Origin: Crocinitomicaceae bacterium
GTDB taxonomy: Bacteria; Bacteroidota; Bacteroidia; Flavobacteriales_D; Crocinitomicaceae
DNA length: 52,748 nucleotides
Assembly: GCA_030830205.1 (NCBI GenBank)
Contig: JAURNL010000062.1
Coordinates: forward strand, 1-52,748
Reading direction: 5' to 3'
Position numbers and translations under genes: made by a program. Shown piece by piece: positions 45,058-52,748 of this stretch (positions are counted from its first letter, which is position 1; every line of letters starts with the position of its first letter). Below the pieces are notes generated by a model. The model saw only the letters and a program-made list of their open reading frames with translations. It was not told the DNA's origin and did no database searches.

Positions 45058-45065
45058 TATCTTTG
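45058..45065 (+). promoter_or_regulatory. -7 promoter element of the MsbA-like exporter
   Basis: TATCTTTG, exact match to TAnnTTTG, five bases before the ATG at 45071. It overlaps a GTG at 45065, which therefore cannot be the start of this transcript. Confidence 0.6.
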
Positions 45066-45070
45066 TGTCA

Positions 45071-46909
45071 ATGTCTTACTACAAAGAAATATATAAATAC
45101 ACCTTTAAATACAAAGGACTGGCTTGGGCAACCATCTTGTTCAACTTGCTTTTTGTTATTTTCAACTTACTCTCTTTGGTGTTATTTGTGCCTGTTTTAC
45201 AATTAATTTTTAAAACTGGTGATGAACTGCAGGTGGTGACAAAACCCCAATTTTATGGCGGCTTATCTGGTGTTGTTTCTTACATAAAAGACTCCTATAA
45301 TTTTGAGATGTACAACTTAGTAAAGGAAGATCCGAAAGGGGCGCTTCTTTTTGTTTGTATCAGTGTTTTTCTTGCATTTTTCATGAAAAATATTTTCAGA
45401 TATGGGGCTGTATGGACACAATCAAAACTCAGGATGTCTGTAGTGCGCGATGTAAGAGGGGCTCTTTTTGAAAAGTCTTTACAACTTCCTCTTGCTTTTC
45501 ATAGCAATGAGAAAAAGGGAGACCTTATGGCGCGTATGAACAGCGATGTAAATGAAATTGAAGTTGCAGTAGTAAGTTTACTTGAACTTATTTTTCGTGA
45601 GCCACTAGCTATTTTAATTAACTTATTAACGCTCATCTACATGAGCCCGCGGCTCACCCTCATCTCTTTGCTTCTTTTACCCATTTCTGCTTTCGTGATT
45701 TCCCGAATTGGCAAAAGCTTAAAACGAACCGCTCAAAAAACACAAGAACAACTGGGGTTTCTTTACGCGTCCATGGATGAAAATTTGGGGGGCATTCGGA
45801 TTATCAAAGCGTTTAATGCGGTGCGATTCATCGCGGCGTCATTTGAAGAAAAAAACAACCAACACCAAAAACTGGCAACACGGGTGTTTAGAAAAAGAGA
45901 TTTATCGCCTTTGGTCAATGAAACACTAGGGGCAACGGTTCTACTTGCCTTGGTTTATTTTGGGGGTAGTCTCATTTTGAACGGTAAAGAGTTTGGTCTT
46001 AGCGGGGAGGTTTTTTTAACTTACATTATTGTTTTCTCTCAATTCCTTCGTCCCATTCAAAGCGTGTCGAACAACATGGCTAACATGACTAAAGCACAAG
46101 CGTCTCAAGACCGAATAAATGCGCTACTACACGCTCAGGACACTGTTCAAGATGAACCAAACGCCACAAAGCTTATTTCTTTTGAAAATGACATTTCATT
46201 CAAGAATGTGCGTTTTTCTTATCAAGATCAGCCGGTCATTCAAGATATAAGTTGGAATATAAAAAAGGGGAGTTTGGTAGCCATTGTTGGAGAGTCTGGA
46301 AGCGGGAAATCTACACTGATGGATTTACTACTCCGCTTTTATGACGTGAACAGCGGCGCTATAGAAATTGATGGTGTTGACATCCGCCATATAAACCTCG
46401 CGTCATTGCGCAAACACATTGGTGTAGTGAGCCAAGAATCCATTCTATTTAACATGAGTGCCGCCCAAAATATAAGTTTTGGTGATGACCAACCAGACAT
46501 GGAAAAAATAATTGCAGCTGCTAAAATTGCCAATGCGCACGGATTTATCTCAGAACTTGAGAATGGTTTTGAAACCCTATTAGGTGAGCGCGGAAACAAG
46601 CTTTCTGGCGGTCAAAAACAAAGAATTGCCATTGCAAGAGCTGTATATAAAGACCCCGCTATACTTATTTTAGATGAGGCCACCTCTGCTTTGGATACCG
46701 AGGCTGAAAAACTCGTACAACAAGCCCTTGAAAAACTCATGCAAAACAGAACTTCATTTGTAATTGCTCATAGGCTTTCCACCGTTCTGAACGCCGACGA
46801 AATTATTGTATTGTCTAAGGGTTCGATTGTTGAGTGCGGACAGCATGATTCATTATTAGCACAAAAGGGTATTTATCATCGCCTTTGTTCTCTTCAAGGA
46901 ATGTCATAA
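45071..46909 (+). CDS. MsbA-like ABC exporter (permease plus ATPase)
   Basis: A 612-residue half transporter that should work as a homodimer. Six helices occupy about 15-330, with RGALFEKSLQLPLAFHSNEKKGDLMARM, then LRPIQSVSNNMANMTKAQAS leading into the ATPase domain. Walker A GESGSGKSTLMDL (about residue 406), Q-loop VSQESILFN, signature LSGGQKQRIAIARA, Walker B ILILDEATSALD and AHRLSTVLNADEI are intact. The family exports lipid A core or other lipids, but drugs and peptides cannot be excluded. It is a complete counterpart to the broken exporter at 30-32 kb. The start at 45071 follows from the promoter. Confidence 0.92.
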   Translation: MSYYKEIYKYTFKYKGLAWATILFNLLFVIFNLLSLVLFVPVLQLIFKTGDELQVVTKPQFYGGLSGVVSYIKDSYNFEMYNLVKEDPKGALLFVCISVFLAFFMKNIFRYGAVWTQSKLRMSVVRDVRGALFEKSLQLPLAFHSNEKKGDLMARMNSDVNEIEVAVVSLLELIFREPLAILINLLTLIYMSPRLTLISLLLLPISAFVISRIGKSLKRTAQKTQEQLGFLYASMDENLGGIRIIKAFNAVRFIAASFEEKNNQHQKLATRVFRKRDLSPLVNETLGATVLLALVYFGGSLILNGKEFGLSGEVFLTYIIVFSQFLRPIQSVSNNMANMTKAQASQDRINALLHAQDTVQDEPNATKLISFENDISFKNVRFSYQDQPVIQDISWNIKKGSLVAIVGESGSGKSTLMDLLLRFYDVNSGAIEIDGVDIRHINLASLRKHIGVVSQESILFNMSAAQNISFGDDQPDMEKIIAAAKIANAHGFISELENGFETLLGERGNKLSGGQKQRIAIARAVYKDPAILILDEATSALDTEAEKLVQQALEKLMQNRTSFVIAHRLSTVLNADEIIVLSKGSIVECGQHDSLLAQKGIYHRLCSLQGMS

Positions 46910-46953
46910 ATGAATTCTATGTGGGGTTAGGCGTGTGCTTATTTTTATTTGCT

Positions 46954-46961
46954 TAACTTTG
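46954..46961 (+). promoter_or_regulatory. -7 promoter element of the fatty acid desaturase
   Basis: TAACTTTG, exact match to TAnnTTTG, 17 bases before the ATG at 46979. Confidence 0.5.
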
Positions 46962-46978
46962 CTTCCTAATCCTACTAA

Positions 46979-48082
46979 ATGAATTACACGCCGGTTCAGT
47001 TCTCAAAAGAACACAACACTGTGTTTTACAAAACACTTAAGTCTAGAGTTAACGCATATTTCAAAGAAAATAATATTTCCAAGACAGCAAACGCTGCTAT
47101 GGTTTTCAAAACATTTGCGCTCTTAGCTTTATTCCTCGTTCCTTACGGTTTTCTCTACTGGCAAGGCTTACCTACATTAGCTTATTCTGCCCTTTGGTTC
47201 ATTATGGGGTTTGGTATGGCTGGGGTTGGCTTATCAGTAATGCACGACGCCAACCACGGAGCCTACTCCAGAAAAGAATGGGTCAATACGCTTGTAAGCA
47301 ATGTCATGATCATACTTGGCGGTAGCGCAAGGAATTGGAGAATTCAACACAACGTACTACACCATACCTACACTAATGTTACAGACCATGACGAGGACAT
47401 TGATCCGCCACTTTTTATGTTGCGCTTCTCTCCCCATTCTAAACATTATGCCATACATCGCTTTCAGCACTTATATGCTTGGTTTTTTTACGGCATGATG
47501 ACCTTATTCTGGTATTTATCCAAAGATTACCAACAGGCTTATCGCTACAAGAAGAAAGGACTAATAGAGGCTCAAGGCGTTACTTTTGGTCAACACATGT
47601 TCAGAATCATTCTCTTCAAAGTGATTTACACTGGAATCCTCTTGTTTTTACCTATTTACTTTGGTGGTGCTTCTTGGGTTGTTAATGTGCTTGGCTTCTT
47701 GCTCATGCAATTTATTTGCGGGCTGATTTTAGCCATGATTTTCCAACCAGCACACGTAGTTCCTTCTTCCACCTATCCAATGCCAAATGATTCAGGGGTT
47801 GTTGAAGCAGACTGGGCGGTTAACCAACTATACAACACGGCTAATTTTGCTCCTAAAGCGAAATTCTTTTCTTGGTATGTTGGCGGCCTGAATTATCAGG
47901 TTGAGCACCATTTGTTTCCCTCTATTTGTCATATTCACTACAAGAAAATTTCAAAAATAGTTGAACAGACTGCTAAGGATTTTAACCTCCCCTACCACTC
48001 CTACGAAACGTTCGTTCAGGCGCTTTCGGAGCACACGAAAATGCTCAAAAATCTTGGTCAGGCAAACCCTGTTATTGCCTAA
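46979..48082 (+). CDS. Membrane fatty acid desaturase (acyl-lipid/acyl-CoA type)
   Basis: A 367-residue diiron desaturase with the three histidine boxes HDANH (89-93), HNVLHH (124-129) and QVEHH (307-311), and helices about 46-61, 69-88, 104-113 and 214-258. The Gln-first third box places it with front-end (delta-6-like) desaturases, but there is no fused cytochrome b5. It introduces a double bond in membrane lipid acyl chains, aiding adaptation to cold. It has its own promoter; the YjbR-like gene follows after six bases. Confidence 0.93.
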   Translation: MNYTPVQFSKEHNTVFYKTLKSRVNAYFKENNISKTANAAMVFKTFALLALFLVPYGFLYWQGLPTLAYSALWFIMGFGMAGVGLSVMHDANHGAYSRKEWVNTLVSNVMIILGGSARNWRIQHNVLHHTYTNVTDHDEDIDPPLFMLRFSPHSKHYAIHRFQHLYAWFFYGMMTLFWYLSKDYQQAYRYKKKGLIEAQGVTFGQHMFRIILFKVIYTGILLFLPIYFGGASWVVNVLGFLLMQFICGLILAMIFQPAHVVPSSTYPMPNDSGVVEADWAVNQLYNTANFAPKAKFFSWYVGGLNYQVEHHLFPSICHIHYKKISKIVEQTAKDFNLPYHSYETFVQALSEHTKMLKNLGQANPVIA

Positions 48083-48088
48083 GCTTAC

Positions 48089-48442
48089 ATGAATGTTGAG
48101 GAACTTCATCATTTTTGTTCCCAAAAACAAGGCGCTACAGAAAGTTTTCCTTTCAACCAAAGTACGCTCGTTTTCAAAGTATACGGCAAAATCTTTGCGC
48201 TAGCTGACATTGAAGATTTTACGGCTATTAATCTCAAATGTGATCCTCATCTAGCCCTTGAACTTCGAGAGCGCTATGCTGCTGTCGAGCCGGGGTTTCA
48301 TATGAATCACAAGCACTGGAATACCATTAGACTTAACCTGGATGTTGATGATGTTCTTTTAAAAGAATTAATAGACCACTCTTATAGCCTTGTTTATGAT
48401 GGTTTGCCAAAAAAGATAAGAGATGAAAATCCGCTTAGATAA
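48089..48442 (+). CDS. MmcQ/YjbR family protein
   Basis: A 117-residue small alpha/beta protein: VEELHHFCSQKQGATESFPFNQ at the start, KVYGKIFALADI and NLKCDPHLALELRERYAAVEPGFHMNHKHWNTI, followed by DHSYSLVYDGLPKK, are typical of MmcQ/YjbR (CyaY-like fold). DNA binding has been proposed for the family, but no clear role is known. It lies six bases after the desaturase and overlaps the S4 gene by 20 bases, so the three are probably one transcript. Confidence 0.9.
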   Translation: MNVEELHHFCSQKQGATESFPFNQSTLVFKVYGKIFALADIEDFTAINLKCDPHLALELRERYAAVEPGFHMNHKHWNTIRLNLDVDDVLLKELIDHSYSLVYDGLPKKIRDENPLR

Positions 48443-48803
48443 ATACCTTTGGGCTGTCCGTTTAGCAAAAACGCGGTCACAAGCAACCGAGCTTATTTCC
48501 AAAGGCAAAGTTTTAATCAATGAGTTGCCGGTTAAGGCTTCAAAAGAAGTAAAACAAGGGGAAATTATTATGCTTCTCAAACATAGTGCCCGTTTTCAAT
48601 ACAAAGTAATAGAACTCCTTGATAAAAGAGTTGGAGCTGCACTAGTTAAAGACTACATTTTAGATTTGACCACGCCTGAAGAACTTGAAAAGTTAAGAGT
48701 TTATCAAGAGTCACAAAGAAACTATCGCCTAACCGATGGGAAACCCACTAAAAAGGATCGGAGAGAACTCGACCGGTTCATGGAAGATTGGCAAGCAGAT
48801 TAG
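48423..48803 (+). CDS. S4-domain RNA-binding protein (Hsp15/HslR-like)
   Basis: A 126-residue protein. An S4 RNA-binding domain occupies about 1-62 (MKIRLDKYLWAVRLAKTR, then LISKGKVLINELPVKASKEVKQG), and a basic C-terminal tail follows. Hsp15 binds stalled 50S subunits with nascent chain and recycles them. It overlaps the YjbR-like gene by 20 bases and its last four bases overlap, tail to tail, the 3' end of the dehydrogenase on the other strand. Family assignment is firm; the exact ribosome role is inferred. Confidence 0.88.
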   Translation: MKIRLDKYLWAVRLAKTRSQATELISKGKVLINELPVKASKEVKQGEIIMLLKHSARFQYKVIELLDKRVGAALVKDYILDLTTPEELEKLRVYQESQRNYRLTDGKPTKKDRRELDRFMEDWQAD

Positions 48804-49756
48804 CAGTTAAAATCAGTTAATATTTTTTCAGCTAATACAGCACTAAGTTTTATGTAACTTTCTGTAGTCCAGCCACCTACATGAGGTGTTAGCACCACTT
48901 TTTCCGACGCAATCAAATACGAAAATTCAGGTGGCATTTCTTGATCAAAAAACGATTCAAAACTTTTCTTCTCGTATTCTAAAACATCTAATCCTGCGCC
49001 TTTTATCAATTTATTTTGAAGGCCGTAAACCAGAGTGCTAGTATCAACTATTTGTCCTCTTGATAAATTTAAAAGATAAAATGGTTTTTTCATTCTTCTC
49101 AAAAAAGACAGGTTAAATAATTTCTTAGTCTCCTCGTTTTGAGGAATATGAAAACTAACGACATCAGCTTGTTCGTAAATAGCTTCTAGTGTACATTCTT
49201 GAACAAAATGATCGCCAAAATTCTGTTTATACTTGTCGTAAGCCATCACCTTAACATCAAAACCTCTTAGTTTCTTTGCAAACGCAGCACCATTATTCCC
49301 ATAGCCGATTATAGCGATGGTTTTTCCGTCTAGTTCTTCCCCTCTATTTGCCTCTCGCTCCCAAACACCAGCCCTCACTTCCTTGTCGGCTTTGTTCAGT
49401 TTATGGAGTAAACTCAATAACATGCCTAATGCGTGCTCAGCTACGGCGTTTCGATTTCCTTCCGGGGAATTATATAAACGTATATTTCGTTCTTTACAAA
49501 TTGTAGTATCTATATTTTCTAATCCAGATCCAGACCTTGCAATAAATTCAAGAGAAGGACAAAAAGATAAAAAATCTGCATTGATCGTAAATCTTGAGCG
49601 AATGACTAAACCAACAGCATCACTTAGGATCGGTTTAAGGTCTTCAAAAGACGAATGAAAATGGTTTGTGCATTCAAATCCTGCTTGTTGAAGTTTCTCT
49701 TCTAGAATTGGATGAACGCTATCAATGAAAACAACAAGCCTTTTATTCATGGTCAT
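48800..49756 (-). CDS. D-isomer specific 2-hydroxyacid dehydrogenase
   Basis: About 318 residues. The NAD-binding fold has TIAIIGYGNNGAAFAKKL (GxGxxG, with an aspartate after the second strand in MAYDKYK). The catalytic Arg (ARSGSGLENID region and NLSRGQIVD), the Glu/Asp in GAGLDVLEYE and the His in LTPHVGGWT are conserved. It could be a phosphoglycerate dehydrogenase (SerA-like) lacking the ACT domain or a glyoxylate/hydroxypyruvate reductase; sequence alone does not decide. A TTG nine bases further upstream is an alternative start; ATG at 49756 or 49750 is preferred. No serine pathway genes are adjacent. Confidence 0.88.
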   Translation of the reverse strand: MTMNKRLVVFIDSVHPILEEKLQQAGFECTNHFHSSFEDLKPILSDAVGLVIRSRFTINADFLSFCPSLEFIARSGSGLENIDTTICKERNIRLYNSPEGNRNAVAEHALGMLLSLLHKLNKADKEVRAGVWEREANRGEELDGKTIAIIGYGNNGAAFAKKLRGFDVKVMAYDKYKQNFGDHFVQECTLEAIYEQADVVSFHIPQNEETKKLFNLSFLRRMKKPFYLLNLSRGQIVDTSTLVYGLQNKLIKGAGLDVLEYEKKSFESFFDQEMPPEFSYLIASEKVVLTPHVGGWTTESYIKLSAVLAEKILTDFNC

Positions 49757-49894
49757 TTTCTTCAACTTATAAATTTCTACAAAGTAAGCAAAAAACCTGT
49801 TTTTTAGCCCTTTTCTAATGCAAGATCTCTTGGTGTGATTAGTGTTTCCTTATTAAAGCGGCTGAAACACGCTTAAAACAGCTTAAAAACAATT

Positions 49895-51766
49895 TTAACG
49901 CCCCAAATGGACTAGAATTACTGAAATATCACTCGGTGAAACCCCAGAAACGCGAGAGGCCTGTCCAAGAGTTGCTGGGTTAATTTTACTTAGCTTTTCT
50001 TTTGCCTCAATACTTAAACTTTTAATTTTAGCATAATCCAAGTTCATGGGTAACTGTAAGTTTTCTAATCGTTGGTGTTTTTGTGCCTGTTCTTCTTCAC
50101 GATCAATATAACCCTCATATTTTAAAAGAATCTCCGCCTGCTCTACCGCAAGTTGATTAACCGCGCCGACTTCATTTACCACTAAAGCTGTTTCTTTGTT
50201 AACACCGGCAACGTCAGCTAGAGAAATGTGAGGCCTAGTAATTAGCGAGCTCACTTTCACTTGTTGAGTTATCGGGGCAGAATCTTTTTCTATTAGCATC
50301 GGGTTTGCATCTGATGGACCTATACCGATATCTCTTAGTTTCATTTTTAAGTGCTTGGTGAGTTGTTTTTTCTGTTCAACTCTCTGTAAAGACTCCATGC
50401 TGGCCAATCCTATTTCATAACCAAGAGGGGTGAGCCTTTCGTCCGCATTGTCTTGTCTCAACAGTATTCTAAATTCCGCGCGGCTTGTAAACATCCTGTA
50501 TGGCTCATTAGTGCCTTTCGTAATTAAGTCGTCTATGAGAACACCTATATAAGCTTCGCTTCGGGATAAAATAAAAGGACTGTCTTCCTGAACCTTTTTG
50601 TGGGCATTTATTCCTGCCATCAATCCTTGACAAGCGGCCTCCTCATATCCAGTAGTTCCATTAATTTGACCCGCAAAAAACAGGTTTTCTATTAATTTCG
50701 TTTCTAGAGAATGTTTGAGTTGGGTTGGTGGAAAATAATCGTACTCGATAGCATAACCCGGCCTAAACATTTTTACACCCTCAAATCCAGGTATTGTTCT
50801 CAAGGCGGCAAACTGTACCTCTTCTGGTAAAGAGGTGCTGAATCCGTTTACATATATTTCAACAGTATGCCAGCCTTCTGGCTCTACGAAAATTTGATGT
50901 CTGTCACGATCGGCAAATCTTGAAATTTTATCTTCAATACTTGGGCAATAGCGCGGTCCACTGCTTTTGATTGCGCCATTAAACATCGGCGACCGATCAA
51001 AACCGGTTCGTAGCAAGTCGTGAGTAGCAGTATTTGTATAGGTTATATGACAAGGGCGCTGTTCTTTTAGTGGTTTTGTGTTTTCAAAACTAAATTTTGA
51101 TGGGTCAACATCTCCATCTTGTATTTCCATTTTGGAATAGTCTAAACTCCGTCCATCTACCCTTGGTGGGGTTCCTGTTTTCATTCGGCCAGACTCAAAA
51201 CCCAAGCTAACCAAATTTTCAGTAAGCCCAACAGCCGCCTTTTCTCCTGCCCTACCTCCACCAAACTGCTTTTCACCAAGATGAATAAGCCCGTTTAGAA
51301 AGGTGCCATTAGTCAGCACAACGGCATTTCCGTAAATTGTAGTTCCCATTGCCATCTTCACACCGACGACTTTATGGTTTTCTACAATTACTCCAACACA
51401 CATGTCTTGCCAAAAGTCAACATTAGGGTTTTGCTCTAATAAATAACGCCACTCCAAAGAGAAAAGCATCCTGTCGTTTTGAGTTCTAGGTGACCACATA
51501 GCTGGTCCTTTTGACCTATTTAACATCCTAAATTGTATAGCGCTTTTATCACTAACAATCCCAGAACCGCCTCCAAGAGCATCTATTTCCCTGATGATTT
51601 GACCCTTTGCAACTCCTCCCATGGCGGGATTACAGCTCATTTGGGCGATCGTATTCATATTCATGGTTACAAGCAAAACCTTGCTGCCCATGCGCGCAGC
51701 GGCATTAGCAGCTTCACAACCAGCGTGTCCTGCACCTACTACAATTACGTCGTATTTATTCAGCAT
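49895..51766 (-). CDS. mnmG: tRNA uridine-5-carboxymethylaminomethyl(34) synthesis enzyme MnmG (GidA)
   Basis: A 623-residue FAD protein. [19 protein letters not shown] is the dinucleotide-binding motif, then [31 protein letters not shown] (with the catalytic region around it), [15 protein letters not shown], and the helical C-terminal domain with [10 protein letters not shown]. With MnmE it modifies the wobble uridine of several tRNAs. Its start lies 10 bases from the first parS site, and the second site is inside ybeY just upstream. GidA/MnmG genes are often close to the chromosomal origin, in keeping with these sites. Confidence 0.96.
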   Translation of the reverse strand: MLNKYDVIVVGAGHAGCEAANAAARMGSKVLLVTMNMNTIAQMSCNPAMGGVAKGQIIREIDALGGGSGIVSDKSAIQFRMLNRSKGPAMWSPRTQNDRMLFSLEWRYLLEQNPNVDFWQDMCVGVIVENHKVVGVKMAMGTTIYGNAVVLTNGTFLNGLIHLGEKQFGGGRAGEKAAVGLTENLVSLGFESGRMKTGTPPRVDGRSLDYSKMEIQDGDVDPSKFSFENTKPLKEQRPCHITYTNTATHDLLRTGFDRSPMFNGAIKSSGPRYCPSIEDKISRFADRDRHQIFVEPEGWHTVEIYVNGFSTSLPEEVQFAALRTIPGFEGVKMFRPGYAIEYDYFPPTQLKHSLETKLIENLFFAGQINGTTGYEEAACQGLMAGINAHKKVQEDSPFILSRSEAYIGVLIDDLITKGTNEPYRMFTSRAEFRILLRQDNADERLTPLGYEIGLASMESLQRVEQKKQLTKHLKMKLRDIGIGPSDANPMLIEKDSAPITQQVKVSSLITRPHISLADVAGVNKETALVVNEVGAVNQLAVEQAEILLKYEGYIDREEEQAQKHQRLENLQLPMNLDYAKIKSLSIEAKEKLSKINPATLGQASRVSGVSPSDISVILVHLGR

Positions 51767-51775
51767 TTAATAAAG

Positions 51776-51791
51776 TGTTTCACGTGAAACA
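51776..51791. other. parS centromere site 1
   Basis: TGTTTCACGTGAAACA, the exact 16-base palindrome bound by chromosomal ParB in many bacteria. It lies between mnmG and ybeY, 10 bases upstream of the mnmG ATG. Confidence 0.9.
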
Positions 51792-51803
51792 ACATGTTAA
51801 TAT

Positions 51804-52235
51804 TTAATTTGTTTCACGTGAAACAAATAAATCAAGGTAATAATCCTCCTTTTCTCTCATTAACAAAGCATCCTCTTTAGATTTATCCTTGTATCCACAC
51901 AAATGAAGTACACCATGAAAGACCACGCGGTAAAACTCTTGATCAAAAGACAAGTTTAATGAAAGTGAGTTGTCTTTTACACGATCAAGAGAAATCATAA
52001 CATCTCCAGAAACTTCTGGAAACAACGAATAATCAAATGTGATGACGTCGGTAAAATAGTCGTGATTTAAATATTGCTTATTTACTTCCAATAAATAATC
52101 ATCGTCTGTAAAAACCAAGCTCAAATCCTTGAGCGTTTTCCCTTCCTCGGTGACTAAATCTTTAATAAATTGTTTGAGTTGTTTCTTAGAAACAAAACTT
52201 GGGATTTTGACCCCAAGGTTAATAATTGATGTCAT
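51804..52235 (-). CDS. ybeY: Endoribonuclease YbeY (16S rRNA maturation)
   Basis: A 143-residue UPF0054 metalloprotein. The body has VFTDDDYLLEVNKQYLNHDYFTDVITFDY and the metal site HGVLHLCGYKDKS, with His107 and His111. The third histidine of the HGxLHLxGYDH consensus is replaced by Asp117, which I recall as common in Bacteroidota; the site may bind metal with different ligands. The final residues VSRETN are encoded by the second parS palindrome. Its start overlaps the ATPase gene by four bases, and mnmG follows after 37 bases. Confidence 0.93.
   Translation of the reverse strand: MTSIINLGVKIPSFVSKKQLKQFIKDLVTEEGKTLKDLSLVFTDDDYLLEVNKQYLNHDYFTDVITFDYSLFPEVSGDVMISLDRVKDNSLSLNLSFDQEFYRVVFHGVLHLCGYKDKSKEDALLMREKEDYYLDLFVSRETN
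51810..51825. other. parS centromere site 2, inside the 3' end of ybeY
   Basis: A second exact TGTTTCACGTGAAACA, 34 bases from the first. It is extended by three further complementary bases on each side to a 22-base palindrome (51807-51828). It encodes the last codons of ybeY. Confidence 0.9.
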
Positions 52236-52645
52236 TTATGGAAATACAGATTTACAACACTACCCATGTTATCAAACTCAACTTCGTCTGCAAGATTTTT
52301 CATTAGAAACACACCTCTTCCATTGTCTTTTAAAAGATTTTCGGGCGCAGTTGGATCAGGTAAGTTATCAAAAGCAAAACCCGTTCCTTGATCTTTAATT
52401 TGGATACAAAATAAATCATCCTTGTTTCCTACCTTCACCTCTACTTTTGCTTCAGTTTTATTTTTATTCCCGTGTTGAATGGCATTATTTACCGCTTCAG
52501 AAACTGCAATTAGTACGTTACCAAATGCATCTTCTTGGACGCCAAAATCCTCACAAACACCGCCCACCAGCTTTTCAATATCAATAAGTGATTGATAATC
52601 AGATGGTAAGACAATTTCAGTTACAATAGAGAAACCTTCTTTCAT
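52232..52645 (-). CDS. Anti-sigma-factor-type ATP-binding protein (RsbW/SpoIIAB-like)
   Basis: A 137-residue single-domain GHKL ATPase. The N-box SEAVNNAIQHGN, G1 IKDQGTGFAF and G2 NGRGVFLMKNL are intact, and there is no His-phosphorylation domain or membrane helix. Such proteins act as serine kinases that sequester a sigma factor or phosphorylate an anti-anti-sigma protein. No STAS or sigma gene is in view, so its partner lies elsewhere or outside the window. It overlaps ybeY by four bases and is preceded by another minus-strand gene. Confidence 0.88.
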   Translation of the reverse strand: MKEGFSIVTEIVLPSDYQSLIDIEKLVGGVCEDFGVQEDAFGNVLIAVSEAVNNAIQHGNKNKTEAKVEVKVGNKDDLFCIQIKDQGTGFAFDNLPDPTAPENLLKDNGRGVFLMKNLADEVEFDNMGSVVNLYFHK

Positions 52646-52663
52646 AGTATAAAAATCCCGGAG

Positions 52664-52747
52664 CTATTGGTTTAGATACGCATCTGAACGTTGCTTATAA
52701 TATAACTGCAACTGTGGGTTCAATGCTTTAATCAACTCCAATTCATT
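52664..52747 (-). CDS. C-terminal tail of a minus-strand gene cut by the right edge
   Basis: The frame is open from the edge to a TAG at 52664-52666: 27 residues, ending LQLYYKQRSDAYLNQ, preceded by NELELIKALNP. The composition is helical and hydrophilic. The gene lies 18 bases before the ATPase gene in the same direction and is probably in the same operon. In related genomes a large DUF4175 protein gene often sits here, from memory; the tail alone does not identify it. Confidence 0.5.
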   Translation of the reverse strand, partial: NELELIKALNPQLQLYYKQRSDAYLNQ

Positions 52748-52748
52748 C

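Noticed and set aside
49766-49894. Possible RNA gene between the dehydrogenase and mnmG
   Set aside because: This 129-base gap is AT-rich with no stable hairpin, promoter of good quality or conserved structure that I could recognise.

Overview
The window looks like chromosomal DNA of a Bacteroidota, most likely a free-living aquatic Flavobacteriales. The reasons are a SusC/SusD glycan-uptake locus, a protein with a type IX secretion (T9SS) sorting tail, repeated Bacteroidota-type -7 promoter elements (TAnnTTTG), no obvious Shine-Dalgarno sequences, an atpDC pair apart from other ATP synthase genes, and a CyoE/CoxIII/CoxIII/CoxIV/SCO/DUF420 cluster. I saw no tRNA, rRNA, CRISPR array, insertion sequence or phage gene. 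The sequence is moderately AT-rich and reads as one continuous chromosomal background.

Layout: (1) 1-6.7 kb, cell-envelope and metabolic genes: a glycosyltransferase cut by the left edge, a membrane histidine kinase, an enoyl-CoA hydratase family protein, a MOP-type flippase and dxs. (2) 6.7-19.5 kb, a beta-glucan (probably laminarin) utilisation locus: FucP-type sugar permease, Nudix/winged-helix regulator, SusC, SusD, PKD surface lipoprotein, GH16 endo-glucanase, GH3 beta-glucosidase and a T9SS-secreted binding protein. Four related inverted repeats (TTATTGTA-5-TACAATAA type) sit in front of its three transcription units and probably bind the Nudix regulator. (3) 19.5-28.2 kb, a tightly packed co-directional run for terminal oxidase assembly (cyoE, two CoxIII, CoxIV, two SCO-like proteins, DUF420), then a dCMP deaminase and an S41 protease. 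(4) 28.2-32.1 kb, minus strand: a possible 36-residue membrane peptide, a beta-propeller-like secreted protein, an NMT1-like binding protein and an ABC exporter broken by one in-frame TAA. (5) 32.2-36.2 kb: prs, rplY, a DPM1-like glycosyltransferase, dihydroorotase and a DUF4296 lipoprotein. (6) 36.2-45.0 kb, minus strand: murI, two OmpH/Skp chaperones, bamA, uppS, atpC, atpD, a LolC/E-type permease and rbfA. (7) 45.1-48.8 kb: an MsbA-like exporter, a fatty acid desaturase, a YjbR-like protein and an S4 RNA-binding protein. (8) 48.8-52.7 kb, minus strand: a 2-hydroxyacid dehydrogenase, mnmG, ybeY, an anti-sigma-type ATPase and the tail of another gene, with two perfect 16-bp parS centromere sites between mnmG and ybeY.

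How it works together: the sugar locus forms a full route. GH16 cuts beta-1,3-glucan at the surface, SusD and the PKD protein bind it, SusC imports oligosaccharides, GH3 releases glucose in the periplasm and the permease takes it into the cytoplasm. The regulator's Nudix box has lost metal-binding glutamates, so it is probably a sugar sensor and not a hydrolase. The most notable items outside the sugar locus are the parS pair (one copy encodes the last residues of YbeY), a LolC/E-type gene whose only full-length start is ATT, an ABC exporter with a nonsense codon, and many promoters placed so close to the start codon that the mRNAs should be leaderless.
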